Shown here: positions 47,045 to 59,584 of the stretch, one piece after another
Layout: every line of letters begins with the position of its first letter
How positions within the stretch are numbered: position 1 is the first letter of the stretch
Assembly (NCBI GenBank): GCA_029204225.1
Contig: CM055094.1
Span: 26,159,041 to 26,223,040, forward strand
DNA length: 64,000 nucleotides
From: Diphasiastrum complanatum
Lineage: Eukaryota > Streptophyta > Lycopodiopsida > Lycopodiales > Lycopodiaceae
Reading direction: 5' to 3'
Translations under genes and position numbers: made by a program
The notes under the pieces: model-generated
What the model was told of the DNA's origin: nothing
The model's input: only the letters and a program-made list of their open reading frames with translations
Databases searched by the model: none

Positions 47045-48872
47045 AGTGATTGTTGGTAGAGATGTCATTTTTTATGAGGGAAACATTCCAAAGGTGTCTT
47101 CAATCATGATTGATGGTAAAGTAGATGGTTCTAACATTCTTGATGTTGATGAGAAGGATTCTACTTTGGATGGTGGTGATGATGGACCTTCATCAAGTCA
47201 AAAGCCAAGGAGAACATCAAGAGAAAGACAAGTACCTTCAAGGCTCACATATGATCAAAAGGGTAAGCAAGTAGTTTCTGGAAATTATGTTGCTTTCCTA
47301 ACCTCTTTGGATGAGCCTACAAGTGTAGATCAAGCAAGGAAAGAAGAGGAGTGGATCCAGACAATGGATCTTGAGTATCAAGCTCTTATGAAGAATGGAA
47401 CATGGAGATTGGTGGAGTTGCCTAAGGACAAGAAAGCTATTGGATGCAAATGGATCTTCAAGGTGAAGACAAACCAAGATGGATCTATCAACAAGTACAA
47501 GGCAAGGTTAGTGGCAAAAGGATATGCTCAACAACAAGGAATTGACTATGATGAGACCTTTGCACCCATGGCAAAGATGGTAAGCATTCGAGTCATCATT
47601 TCACTTGCTACACTTTATGGATGGGATCTATGGCAAATGGACATTTTAAATGCATTCTTGAATGGTGATCTTGAGGAGGAAGTATACATGGAGCAACCCG
47701 AGAGCTACATCTCATCAACAAAGCCAAATCATGTGTGTCTTCTACAAAAGAATTTGTATGGCCTTAAGCAAGCACCAAGGAGTTGGTATGCTAAGATTAA
47801 TACTTTTTTACTCTCTCAAGGCTTTGTTATGAGTGAGTATGATCATTCACTTTATTATAGGTTTGCTGGAAATGATGTTACTATCTTGCTAATCTATGTG
47901 GATGATATCATCTTGAGTGGTGGAGACAATCAAGATGTGGAGGATATCAAGAATGCTCTTAAGAAGGAGTTTGAGGTGCATGATCTTGGTAATTTGCATT
48001 ACATTTTAGGAATAGAAGTCATTAGATCTTCTCAATCTACTTTCATTTGTCAAGAGAAGTATGCTAATTCTATTCTAGAAAGATTTCATATGGTAGATGC
48101 AAAAGCTATTGATACACCTATGGAGTCTCATGTAAAGCTTACTATAAGAGGTAATGAAAGATCCTTCAAGGACATTACTCTTTATAGAAAGCTAGTTGGT
48201 TCACTCATCTATCTAACCATTACTAGACCTGATCTAAGCTATTGTGCTGGAAGATTGAGTCAATTCATGCAAGATCCTAGTGAGGAGCATTGGAAGCTAG
48301 GAAAGCGAGTTTTGAGGTACATAATTGGAACTCGAGATTTTGGCATATTGTATAAGGGATCATCACCTAATCTTTTTGGATTTTCAGATTCGGACTATGC
48401 TGGAGATATAATGGATAGGAAATCCATTAGTTCTTATTGTATTTTCATAGGTGATGGAGCTATATCATGGATGTCAAAGAAACAAGCCACTATCTCATTG
48501 TCATCTAGTGAGGCCGAGTACAAAGCTCTTACACATTGCACAAAGGAGATGGTATGGATCAAGAGGATGATCAAGGATCTTCACTTGCTGGATTTTTCAG
48601 AGAGCCCAATCATCTTTTGTGACAATCAATCAGCCCAAAAAATGGCATCCAATCTTATCTTTCATGCTAGGAGCAAGCATATTGAGATACAATATCATTT
48701 TGTGAGGGAGCAAGTCATTGCAAAGGAGGTGGAGCTTCAACATGTGTCTTCAAGGGAATGTGTAGCTGATATCTTCACCAAAGCATTGGGAAAAGACTTG
48801 TTCATGAGGCATAGGACTTCACTTGGAGTATTATCAAAGTCTATGCTAAAACTAGTTGAAGAGGGAGTGTGA
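47042..48872 (+). pseudogene. RT and RNase H of the young copia
   Basis: An uninterrupted frame from the integrase linker (VIVGRDVIFYEG) through RT: KAIGCKWIFKVKTNQDGSIN, GIDYDETFAPMAK, MDILNAFLNGDLEEEVYMEQ, YGLKQAPRSWYAKI, the catalytic YVDDIILSGG and LHYILGIEVIRSS. RNase H follows (FSDSDYAGDIMDRKSISSYC, SLSSSEAEYKAL, FCDNQSAQKMASNLIFHARS) and ends inside the first bases of the 3' LTR. The enzymatic residues are intact. It lacks its own start because it was made as part of a Gag-Pol polyprotein. Confidence 0.9.
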
Positions 48873-49517
48873 AAGATTCAACTAGTTTCATCACATTTTG
48901 CAATATTTTCATATTTGGCATATTGAGGCCAAAACTTGTTTTAGACTTAGAGGTTGACTTTTCAAAGTTCATTAGTCTAAATTTTATTTGAATAAACACT
49001 TTTTGAAAGTGTGGGAAAGATAGAATGCGAGTTTGAGTAGATTCAATTTGAATAAGTTGGGTACATTGAATCTAGACCCAAAATTGGTAGGGTTAGCATT
49101 TTGGTGGGAAAGCCAAGTGGCCAAATAGGGTTTGGACCTGCTATAAAAGGATGTAACTCGTGGAGAGAGTCATCTTCTCTCTTCTCTATCTCATTTCATG
49201 CTTATACATGGTTCTCTTGGGTTCTACTATCCATTGGTGCACTATCTTGGTGATTGCTTGCAATTCTATGTGTAGAATGATCTATATTTGCTATTTTTGG
49301 ATCCACACGTGTGAAATACAGTAGCTTGCTGGTTTTGTACGGACAGCAACAGTACATAATCATTTCATTCAAGTTTGATCAAGTTCTATTAGTGTTTGCA
49401 TCTCAAATTGTGTGTAGATGCTGATTTTTCTACATTGGTGAAATTGGTAGTGTATTTCTCTTTCTAACCAAAGATCATTCAAGTAGATTGGATCTTAAGG
49501 ATCTGAAATCTTTCACA
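48868..49517 (+). mobile_element. 3' LTR of the young copia
   Basis: 650 bp, collinear with the 5' LTR without gaps (constant offset of 5148). Preceded by the purine tract GAAGAGGGAG. G-box palindrome at 49304-49313. Confidence 0.95.
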
Positions 49518-49522
49518 CTCCA

Positions 49523-50320
49523 CTCCTCACGAAGCCATAGTAGAAGGCACATATTTTAGTCCATCAGAATGCGCTTGCATCATTTTTTACAAAATGGTAT
49601 CAATTATGTATGAACTTAGCAAGACAATAATTTGGTGGCTGTTCGCTATCAGAAGCAAACCAAAAAACAAAGAGGTGAATATCATACATGTGGTATTGTT
49701 CACTATTGCTTTTGAGATATCACCCACACATATTCGCTTCCAAAAGTGTGTAACGGAAGCAAGAATGTAGTATTGATCTCTGATAATCAAGGTATCATTT
49801 GATCTCATTCCCTTTCCAGCATAACAGGCTAATGACACTCCTTCGATGCATATGATCATTCAATCAAACAAGCCACAGCTTTCTTAACTTATTTTTCAAT
49901 ATCTCCACCCAAATACTCTTCTACAGAGCTTTTACAAGTCTCCTCTCATCTAAGCAAAGATGGCAGTGGTAGAGAAGCCAACCAAGAGAGCAAAAGCAAG
50001 AGAGAGAGGGAGAGAGCAAGAACAGTGAAACTTAGGGTTGTAGTGATCTTCTCTTTAATAAAAATTCCAGTATCCTTTGGTGCAACAAGTATTAGAAGAT
50101 GCACACCATTAAGATCTAATCTCTATCATGTGCACTGATCATAGTCGTTCAATGAGAACCAAATTTTCCACCAAAAGACTTAGAAGTTTAAAAAAACTTT
50201 TTTTGAGGCCATATTTCTAAGTTAAGCATAATAAGGCATTTACGTTGGTATAGTATCGTAAGGAAAAAAAAAAGTCTTTTTTATAACGTTTCGAAAAACA
50301 AATGATGTGTAGTACCAATA

Positions 50321-50324
<4 letters not shown>
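49523..50324. other. Unassigned sequence between two copia elements
   Basis: No motif recognised. It is the right-hand continuation of the site into which the young copia inserted. Confidence 0.4.
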
Positions 50325-50395
<71 letters not shown>

Positions 50396-50418
50396 GAGAG
50401 AGATTGAGAGAGAGAGAG
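50325..50418. repeat. (AG)n microsatellite at the truncated LTR edge
   Basis: Mostly pure AG with two small interruptions. It abuts the copia LTR, which is missing its first 270 or so bases at exactly this point. Confidence 0.95.
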
Positions 50419-51724
50419 TAATGGACACATGCATGATGATTTGTACTTTGTTAGTTAGAACTAGCACACTTGTAAAAAGTTGGTAGAATTTCATGCATGG
50501 CAAGTGACAAATGTCACGTAGACTCTAGATGTCACTTTAGTTGTCATTTTGGAATGGACGGATGTGGTTCTACCTCGAGCTACCTCAAACTCCATAAATA
50601 TGTGTAGCTCTCCTCACAGTCAATGATGAAGAACCAAAGTTTTGTAGCTACCTCATGCCATTTTGGATCTAAACTATTTTGCTTGTTATCTCTCTATCTT
50701 TCTCTCTCTAACTCGTGTTGAAGCTATTGCTTATACACTGATATCTTGTACTTTTGCTCATTATTGATTCATTGCTATCATATTCAGTTGCTTAGCATGC
50801 TAGATTGTAGTTAAGCCATTTCTTCTGAACTAGATCTTGCTAATCAATCTAGAATCAGGTTATTGTGCTAATCACAAAGCTTAATTAGATCCATCATACT
50901 TGTGGACATTCCCCACACGTGTGAATTCTGGAAATTTTGTCATGGTATCAGAGCCAAATTAAGCTTTGCATGCTAACATCTCTAATTGTACAAGAAACTG
51001 AGAGCTAAATCAAGCAAAAAAGTAGTTTTGCACTTTTTCTCACCTTTCTCTGAAGTGTATTTGGATCAAATCGGATTGGAACTGAATTTTCAGACCTAAA
51101 AAGTGGTAGTACGGAATTCTGGAATTCCGCATGTGTGAAAATCAGAGATTTTCAGTCCTTTTGTTCTCCTTGCTAATAGATTCAAAGATAGAAGTGTTAT
51201 AGCTTCATAGAAAGCTTAGGATCTGTACTTTCCATAGAAATTGAAATCAAATCAATTTGATGTGTCTAGCAAGAGTTATAAGCTCTTAAAGAGGATAAGG
51301 ATAGGTCCAAAATTTGAGTGACAACATTTTGATTTGATTCAATCTTGCTTTGTTTTTATTTATTCATTTATTCCCATTATTTTGAGCATCCTACACAAGA
51401 AACTGAAGATCAAGACTGAGTTTGAAGTAATGAACACCTTTTGAGCCTTCTGAGAGTCAATTGTGTTTTCTTTTGAAGCATTTCACACGTGCCAAAAATA
51501 GGATTCAAACTAGCCAAACTATCTCAATCCACTTTGTATGTCTGATCTAGATGACTTGTCTTGTGGAATATTTGAGAGTCATCTCAAATACAGTTGCAAG
51601 TGTTTCACATAGGAAGGTAGTACGTCCTTGAAAATACCTATAGTGAAAGAGAGCAGCAACTTTAAGTCTAATTGGAACAAGCTCAAACATATCTCAGTCC
51701 AATAACTAAGAAGTCTTCATTAAA

Positions 51725-52733
51725 ATGGCATCTCAGGAAGGATATCTTCTAGAAGTCAGTGAAAGACTTAACACTTCTAATTACTCAATTTGGAAGTCTA
51801 GAATGGAGTCTATTTTGAGACTCCAGGATGTTATGGATATTGTGCTTGGTGTTGAGGAGGAGCCTCAAGCACAGGCTGAAATTCTTAAGTACAAGAAAAG
51901 AGCTAGAATGACTCTACATTTCATTAAGATGAATGTATCTAATGAAATTCTGAGAGAGATAGGATCTTGCACTACAACCAAAGAAGCCTGGGATGCACTA
52001 AAGACCATCTATGAAGCAAAGAATACTCACTCTTAGGAATCGGACTTTCCAAAGTTTCCAAAGAAGTGAAGAGGATGCATCTAACTATGTTCTGAGAGTT
52101 AAAGATTTACATAGAGAGCTGTCCTGTATTGGTGTTACTATTAACCAAGATGAGCTAGTTCAAGTCATACTGAATGGCTCGAGAGATGACTATGATAATC
52201 TTGTTCAGTCTTTTGCTATTAAGGGGGAGTTGCCTAATCTAGAAACTCTCCAAGGAATTCTTATTTCTGAAGAATCTAGACAAACCTATAAACTCTCTAG
52301 GATGAACAAACTCGAGCATGGTGGAAGTGACAAACCCCTTTTTGTCAAAGGCAAGCAGAAAGAAAGGAGTAAGAACCAGTTCTCTCAAGCATCCAACAAA
52401 GACAAAGCCAAAGATCGAGACAAAGATGGTGAAGAGGATGATACATCTCATCCTTCTAACTCAAAGACCAAAAAGAAGAAAGTGAAGTGTTTCTTTTGTG
52501 GCAAGAAGAGGCACTATGACTCTAATTGCTTCAAGAAGAAAAACCAACTCAAGCAAGCTAATCTCTCCAAAGAGATTGAAGAAGATTCTATTGCAAGTGA
52601 TGGAGAAGGATCACTTATGGTGTCCAGTTTTTCTTCATCACCTTTCAAGAAAGATGGAGCTTGGTACATAGACAATGGAGCTTCTTCACATATGTGTTGT
52701 TCAAAGGAGTCATTTGACTCAATCTTACCTTAA
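51725..52733 (+). pseudogene. Gag, zinc knuckle and protease start of the third copia
   Basis: Gag (VSERLNTSNYSIWKSRMESI, VEEEPQAQAEILKYKKRARM) runs to about 52030, where a frame change leads to the second frame (LHRELSCIGVTINQDELVQV). The zinc knuckle reads CFFCGKKRHYDSNC, with the usual Gly before His replaced by Arg. The protease motif is WYIDNGASSHM, so the catalytic Ser of D-S-G is Asn. A stop at about 52731 ends the frame just after it. Confidence 0.88.
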
Positions 52734-52805
52734 GAAGGACTCAAGAGATCTATTTACACATCTAATGATCATGAGTGCTCAATAGAAAGAAATGGCAACA
52801 TTCCA

Positions 52806-54241
52806 TTGAAACTTGCTTCTTCAAAAGTTCTTGCACTTTCTTATGTTCTTTTCATTCAAAAAATCACAAAGAACTTAATTAGTGTGGGAAAGTTGCTTGA
52901 TAATGGTTGTGATGTAAAGTTCAACTCCAATACTTGTTTTATCAAGAAAAATGAAGAGATCCTTGCTGATGGATCTAGATGTGGTGGAATTTTTAAGTTG
53001 AATTCTTATGAGAATGCAAACCTTTGTGAAGTTGCTTTGTTATCTAAGGAGGAGCTGTGGCATAGAAGGTTGGGTCATCCTAACTTTAAATCTATGTCTT
53101 CTATGGTTAAGAAGGTGGAGGCTATTGGTCTTCCAAAATCTCTTTCTAAAAATTTCAAGCCTTGTGAGGCTTGTGTCATTGCAAAGTCACACAGAAAGCC
53201 ATATCCGAAGTCTTTTATAAAGACTACTCATCCTTTGGAGCTTATACACTCAGATGCACATTTTTTCTCTTTTAAAAGTATTGGTGGTGCAACATGTTTT
53301 GTCACCTTTATTGATGACTTTACTAGATAGACTTGGATGTATCTACTTTCTTCAAAGGCAATGGTTTTTTATCACTTTCTAATCTTCAAAGCTTATGTTG
53401 AGAAACAGTTTTCTTTAAAAGTTAAAGCTTTAAGATGTGATGGAGGAGGTGAATACATCTCCAACAAGTTTCATGAATACTGTGAAGGTGAAGGAATAAA
53501 GAGAGAGTTTTCTTGTGCTTATTCTCCATCTCAAAATGGAGTAGCTCAGAGCAAAAACAGATCTTTACGTGAATGTGCTAAAGCAATTCGAGTAGTAGTT
53601 CTTTGCCTATTGAATATTGGGGTGAAGCTATAAATTGTACAAACTATTTGTGCAATAGATTATCTCACAATGCACTTGCTGGAAAATCACCTTTTGAAGT
53701 CTTGTTTAAGAAGAAACCTAAGGTAGATCACCTTAGAGTTTTTGGTTGTGCTTGCTTTGTTAATGTGCCCTTGGAAACAAGGAAAAGAGATGATCCTAAT
53801 TGTATTAAAGGGATCATGGTTGGATATGCATCCAACAAGAAAGCTTACAGAATCTATGTTCCCTCTACTTCAACTATAATTGAGAGTAGAGATGTTATAT
53901 TCCATGAAGATCAAAAATACATTCTTGAGGAGGCCGAGTTCAAAGATTCTCACAAAGATACTCCAATCATCACCCTTGAAGACTATCATGGAGAGATGGG
54001 GCCGAGAATTGATGAGGAGTCACCTCGAATCTTTTCACCAAGGAGATCTCAAAGAGAAAGATCCGAGCCTAGAAGGCTTACCTATGAAGATAGAGGCAAG
54101 CAAGTGGAAATCAACTCCACTAATTGTGCTTATTTTATTTCTCATGAGGGGCCGAAGGATGTATATGATGCACTCAACTTCAAGGAATGGTACCTTGCCA
54201 TGAAGGAGGAATATGATGCTTTGATGGCCAATAAGACATAG
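52806..54241 (+). pseudogene. Pre-integrase and integrase of the third copia
   Basis: Three overlapping frames. The first gives the protease end (ITKNLISVGKLLDNGC) and the H-H-C-C segment (LWHRRLGHPNF, CEACVIAKSH), then HSDAHFF and VTFIDDFTR before a TAG near 53328. The second gives KALRCDGGGEYISNKF and QNGVAQSKNR, in which the catalytic Glu of the DDE triad is replaced by Gln. The third gives CTNYLCNRLSHNALAGKSPF, VDHLRVFGCACFVN and VGYASNKKAYRIYVPS, and the linker to RT. Confidence 0.88.
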
Positions 54242-55682
54242 GAGCTTGTGGATCTTCCATCCAACAAGCACACCATTGGTTGCAAGTGGGTTTATCGAGT
54301 CAAGTATAATCAAGATGGCACAATCAACAAGTACAAGGCTAGTCTTTGTGCTAAAGATTTTGCTCAAGTTTATGGACTTGATTATGAGGAGACCTTTGCC
54401 CCAGTTGCAAAGATGGTAGCAATTAGAATCATAATTTCTCTTGCTTGTTTTTTCATTTGGCAAGTTCTTCAACTAGATGTCTCTAATGCATTTCTAAATG
54501 GGTACCTAGAAAAAGAGATCTATATCGATCAGCCTATTGGGTTCATCCATGACAAAGAAAAAGTTTGCTTGCTCTTCAAAAGTTTATATGGATTGAAGCA
54601 AGCTCCAAGGTCATGGTATTCTCGACTTAACACCTTTCTTGAGTCACTAGGATTTAATCTTAGTAACTATGATCCTTTCTTATATGTCAAGTTTTTTTAT
54701 AAAGATATTGTCATTCTTCTTATTTATGTTGATGATATAATTCTGACAGGAAGTAGTATCAAGTTAGTTGAGGAAACCAAGATTGCACTTGGAAAAGAGT
54801 TCAAGATGCAAGATCTTGGAAAAATTCACTATATTCTAGGATTAGAGATTGACTTTCTTAAAGATAAAGCTTTTGTATGTCATCCAAGTATGCTCTTTCA
54901 ATGTTAAAGATATGTTGAATTGTAAGAGTATAGAAACACCTATGGAGCAAAATGTAAAGGATTCTAACAAAGGTGATGAAATATCCTTTGTGGACATCAC
55001 ACTTTTTAAAAGTCTTATAGGCGTCTTAATTTGGCTCACAATAACTAAACCTGACATAAGCTTTAGTGTTCATAAGTTGAGCCAGGCTATGCAAAATCCT
55101 ACTATCTATCACTGGAAAATGGCCAAGAGAGTGCTTAGACATATATCTTCAACTTTTGATTTTGGTTTATTGTATAAAAGTGAAGATATTTCTATTATTG
55201 GTTATTCTGACTCGGATTTTGCAAGTGATAGAGCAGATCGAAAATCTACAAGTGCTTATGTCATATATCTTGGAGGAAACTTGATATCTTGGCTTTCCAA
55301 AAAGCAAGATACTGTATCACTCTCATCATGTGAAGATGAGTACAAGGCACTCACTACAACAACAAAGGAAGTGCTTTGGATCAAGAGGTTACTAGTGGAA
55401 CTAAAGATAATCTTGGAAGATGATATACCTATGATCGTGTGTGACAACATTTCAGCCCAAGCCCTTGCCAACAACCCGATATTCCATGCAAGGAGCAAGC
55501 ATATCAAAGTTGCACATCACTTCATGAGAGAGAAGCTCATTGGAGGGGAAATCAATTTGGAGCACATCGACGCATCATCTTGCATTGCTGATATGCTCAC
55601 CAAACCTTTGAGCAAAAGTTCCTTCATCAAGCATAGAGCCAATCTTGGAGTTATACCAAGATCCATGTTCAAATCAATATAG
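54242..55682 (+). pseudogene. RT and RNase H of the third copia
   Basis: RT frame 54248-54907: IGCKWVYRVKYNQDGTINKY, LDYEETFAPVAKMVAIRI, LDVSNAFLNGYLEKEIYIDQ, YGLKQAPRSWYSRLNTFLES, catalytic YVDDIILTGS, LGKIHYILGLEIDF. A frame change near 54890 leads to RNase H (ISIIGYSDSDFASDRADRKS, VSLSSCEDEYKALTTTTKEV, NPIFHARSKHIKVAHHFMRE) ending TAG at 55680-55682. A TAG at 54239-54241 separates it from the integrase frame. Confidence 0.9.
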
Positions 55683-55699
55683 ATTATTTTTAGGAGGAG

Positions 55700-56493
55700 T
55701 GTTAAAATTGAAAAAACAAATCATATTGATTTTTTGGCTTGCTACAAATGTTGTACCCTACAAGTATGTAGCTCATAAATGCAAAATGCCAAGTTTGCCC
55801 TATATAGAACTCGAGCTACATGGTTATGTAATGTCTAGATTCAAGAATACAACTTGCATATAGTTTGTAGACATAGAATTAGCAAAGTCATGCTTGTAGA
55901 AACTCGTGGCAATTCACATGCATTAATTGTAAGTGATCCATAGTGACATGCAAGGCATGCACAAAGTGTAATGGACACATGCATGATGATTTTTACTTTG
56001 TTAGTTAGAACTAGTACACTTGTAAAAAGTTGGTAGAATTTCATGCATGGCAAGTGACAAATGTCACATAGACTCTAGATGTCACTTTAGTTGTCATTGT
56101 GGAATGGAAAGATGTGGTTCTACATTGAGCTACCTCAAACTCCATAAATATGTGTAGCTCTCCTCACAATCAATGATGAAGAACCAAAGTTTTGTGGCTA
56201 CCTCATGCCATTTTGGATCTAAACTATTTTGCTTGTTATCTCTCTAGTTTTCTCTCTCTAACTCGTGTTGAAGCTAATGCTAATACATTGAAATCTTGTA
56301 CTTTTGTTCATTATTTGATTCATTGCTATCATATTATGATGCTTAGCATGCTAGATTGTGGTTAAGCCATTTCTTCTGAACTAGATCTTGCTAACAATCT
56401 AGAATCAGGTTATTATGCTAATCACAAAGCTTAATCAAGATTAATCATACTTGTGGACATTCCCCACACATGTGAATTCTGGAAATTTTGTCA
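55700..56493 (+). mobile_element. 3' LTR of the third copia
   Basis: 794 bp from TGTTAAAATTG to AATTTTGTCA. The G-box palindrome seen in its 5' LTR (50914-50923) is changed here to CACACATGTG. Confidence 0.9.
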
Positions 56494-57240
56494 AAAGCAT
56501 ACCACAAATACCTAGATAGACTTAGCAGTCAAGAGAGCACAACCTATCCACATTACGAATTGAGAGAGATCACGACAATACTACTGGGGGAAGTAGCGCC
56601 TCTCTATCAGGATCAATATCAACCAGTCTTATCATGGGATCCTCTGATGGATGGTGTCAACTACCCATTTGTCGATGAACAAGGTTATCAGGAATGGCCA
56701 CCAGGCTCATATGGTTATTATTGAAATCTGGCAAGTCCATGTTCTTGCTGATCGTCATCAAATAAAGCCTCAGGTTTTACGTAAGCAAACTCATATCTAC
56801 AATTTTCCTAGAGCACAAACCACATGAGATTTGGACAAGCTCTAAGCCTTCAATGAAGAATCTTCGAGTATTTGAATGCCTCGCCTGCATGCAGATCCCG
56901 AAGGAGATGAGGAAGAAATTCGACTTCCAAGGTCTCAAGACAATCCTCATCGGATACACTTCATCTGACAACATTTACAAGCTGTACAACTCCGATACCC
57001 AACATATCTTGTTCAACCAGGATATAGTCTTTATCGAGGATCAGTTCATCGATCAAAGACATTGTTCCATATGAATTCTCAACGCCTGCCATTGACACGA
57101 CAATCCGAGCCTCAGGCTCAAGCATGCCCCCCATCGTCGATCCACTACATGACAACGAGTCAGACGAAGATGTTGCTACTACTCAACGCCGACAAATCCA
57201 AGGATTGGATCATTGTAGAGTGTAGCAAGTAGATGGTGAG
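56494..57240 (+). pseudogene. Copia integrase C-terminal scrap
   Basis: About 56820-57074 encodes HEIWTSSKPSMKNLRVFECL, KKFDFQGLKTILIGYTSSDN, IYKLYNSDTQHILFNQDIVF and IEDQFID, the integrase C-terminus and linker of a copia family close to the one at 41380-43330. The open frame before it (56488-56724, 78 codons, Tyr/Gln-rich) is not recognised. Nothing of RT follows. Confidence 0.75.
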
Positions 57241-57725
57241 TAGCCCTCCGCCTGTCAAAAGGGTTAGAACACTAAGATAGGGACCTAACTTAGCCAAGTT
57301 GCTAGATTTATATGCTTTCTCCTTTATCCTAATACTACCCCACTCTAACACTACCTTCCTAACACTAAGCACATCCACACATCATGATTGAGAGAGAGAG
57401 AGAGAGAGAGAGAGAGGTTAGCTCATTTGCTCATTATGCATGCTAATGGAAAAGCTTTAACTAATGAAAACAATAACAATGAAAATAGAGAACAAAAGAG
57501 AAAGCAAGGCCAATGTGTCAAACCATTACATATGATGAGCTCATGAGAAGTTGCTAATGCCAAAAACCCTCATCCAAAGGAAATATAGGTGTGGTGCTAT
57601 CCAATGAGGTGCATTCAATTGCCATGTGTGTGGATGCATGTCAACAACATGGGACCAATTGGAGATTACCATTTCTTGCCATCATCTAAAATTATGGTAC
57701 GACCAATGCTTGAAAATTGGGCAAT

Positions 57726-57772
<47 letters not shown>

Positions 57773-58910
57773 ACCAATGAATAGTCCCTATCAAAAAACT
57801 TGTGATCATATAAGTTGGACTTCTTAACAAACACAAATGAAAAGTACATGTTTACTAGATAGTAACTTCATAGAAGATACTAGTTATTTGGGTCCTTCTT
57901 AGTAAGCATAACAACATTATGAAGGGAATTGTGAACCCCTCCAAAGCCCCTGTCACAATCCTCTTTCTCATTCCATAAGGAGTATGAATGGTATCTATCA
58001 AAAGCGGGTACTCGACAAGTTTCACGCTCCCACGTTTTCACTAGCAAGATGATGTGCTTGCCTAATATCAAAAAGTGAGGTTCAACTTAGCAATGGTCTT
58101 ACCGACTAGCCAAATAGCTTTACCTCCTCGAATGGTAGGTCACTTGCCCTCCAAATGCCATTACTTAACTTTTTTCCACTCCTTTCAAACTTCACCTTGT
58201 TGAGCTAGAGCATAGTCTTCCTCGACATAAACATTCATGCTACATAGTTTGCCATGATTTTATAAGACAACCTTGAGTATTTATGGATTAATCACCTTGA
58301 AACGAAGAGTCCCATTGTTTGTTCCAATCTGTTTGCCCAATTGCAAGGATTCTTTCACATCTACTTCACAAACCCATTTGCTCAAAAGTGAAAGTAGAAA
58401 TTGCGTTACTCTTAGAAAAGCCCTTTTGAATGATATTTGAGGCACGCTTGGCTATTTCTTGCTGTTCATGAAATAAGAATGAGACATCTGTACCAAAATA
58501 TCTTTGACAAAGACTAGCAGTATTCAGTGGAGGAGGTCGTGTACTAGAGCTCTAACCTATTAGCTCTTAAAGTTGTTTATGAATCACAATAAATATGGAT
58601 GGCAAAATGCTTAGTAATTGTGTTGATGTAGGATTGAAGAATTTTTTTTTTTGCATATGTAAATGTTGATTCTTTGTTTCGAGCTCTACGGTTGAAGAGT
58701 GATCACAACTCACAATTAGTTTTGTACAAAAGGCGATCATCATCCTTGAGAGTTTTGATTTAAGCTTTGAGAAGGCCCATCTCCTTTTGAATGAGGTGAA
58801 TATAATGCTGCATACGACTGATAAGATCTCATTGGAGGTGTTGGAGGCAAAGTTTTGGATTGAAAACTACAAGGTTTAAGGCACAACTATGTGGAAGACT
58901 CCGCGAGACA

Positions 58911-58969
<59 letters not shown>

Positions 58970-59580
58970 CACTTATGTGACTTGGGGAGAGGCTCTTTGC
59001 ATGGACCACTCACATACCACAAAACAAAGTCCCTCGGAAGTGTACTTACCAAGGATGATAGTTTGAAACTGCACACTTACTAGGGACAATATTGTCAACC
59101 TACCTACTAAGTACTATAAGTTGAAATCCCTAAACTTACCAAGGACGATAATGTAAAGCGTAATGGATTGTTGGTGACTATTCTGCCCATTTTTCTATCT
59201 CATTAAAAAGCAGAATAGTCATCTGTTTGTTTCTGAAAAAAAAATTGTGCTGATTTTGCCTGCGCGTCAGGCGTCAGGCCTGTGTCTGCCATGTGGCAAT
59301 GTCATATTGGTTTCATTTTTTTTTAAATTCTACATGCGCTTGCCACGTGGCAACATCGGATTGGTCTAAAAAAGGTCCAACAATCCATTACGCAATGGAA
59401 TGGGCCGGGCATAGGCCATTCTGCCCGGTTCAACTTTCCAAAAAAATTTAGGCTCGGCCTCTCCGAACCTCGCCTAAAAAAATTCTGGAAAGGTTTATCG
59501 GGCAAAATGTTTGAGAGAGTATAAAGTGTGTGATCAAAGGATCAGATGCTATGTGCATGTCTTTTGATGGAAATCGATCA
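57241..59580. other. Unassigned sequence with several (AG)n tracts
   Basis: Pure AG tracts lie at 57391-57416, 57729-57770 and 58914-58967. A short phrase 'cttaccaaggacgataatgt' recurs in varied form at about 59045, 59075 and 59132. A perfect 14-base palindrome containing a G-box, TTGCCACGTGGCAA, lies at 59340-59353, with a near copy at 59289. No gene recognised. Confidence 0.5.
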
Positions 59581-59584
59581 AGTT

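Larger units (their letters stand above)
43715..49522 (+). mobile_element. Young Ty1/copia element with matching LTRs and target-site duplication
   Basis: Structure: a CTCCA target-site duplication at 43715-43719 and 49518-49522, a 5' LTR at 43720-44369, primer site, gag, protease, integrase, RT, RNase H, a purine tract and a 3' LTR at 48868-49517. Both LTRs are exactly 650 bp and begin and end with the inverted pair TGTGAAA(A/G)ATT...AATCTTTCACA. By eye they differ at about ten positions (about 1.5 per cent), so the insertion is recent. Domain order (integrase before RT) defines Ty1/copia. The coding region is nevertheless broken in at least four places. Confidence 0.95.
50418..56493 (+). 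mobile_element. Third copia element, 5' LTR truncated, coding decayed
   Basis: 5' LTR remnant 50418-50942, primer site TGGTATCAGAGCC 50943-50955, gag from 51725, then protease, integrase, RT and RNase H to 55682, a purine tract (TAGGAGGAG) and a full 3' LTR of 794 bp at 55700-56493. The LTRs differ by many more substitutions than those of the young copia. 3' LTR sequence matching the lost 5' part lies at 55700-55968. No target-site duplication can be read because the left end is gone. Confidence 0.92.
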
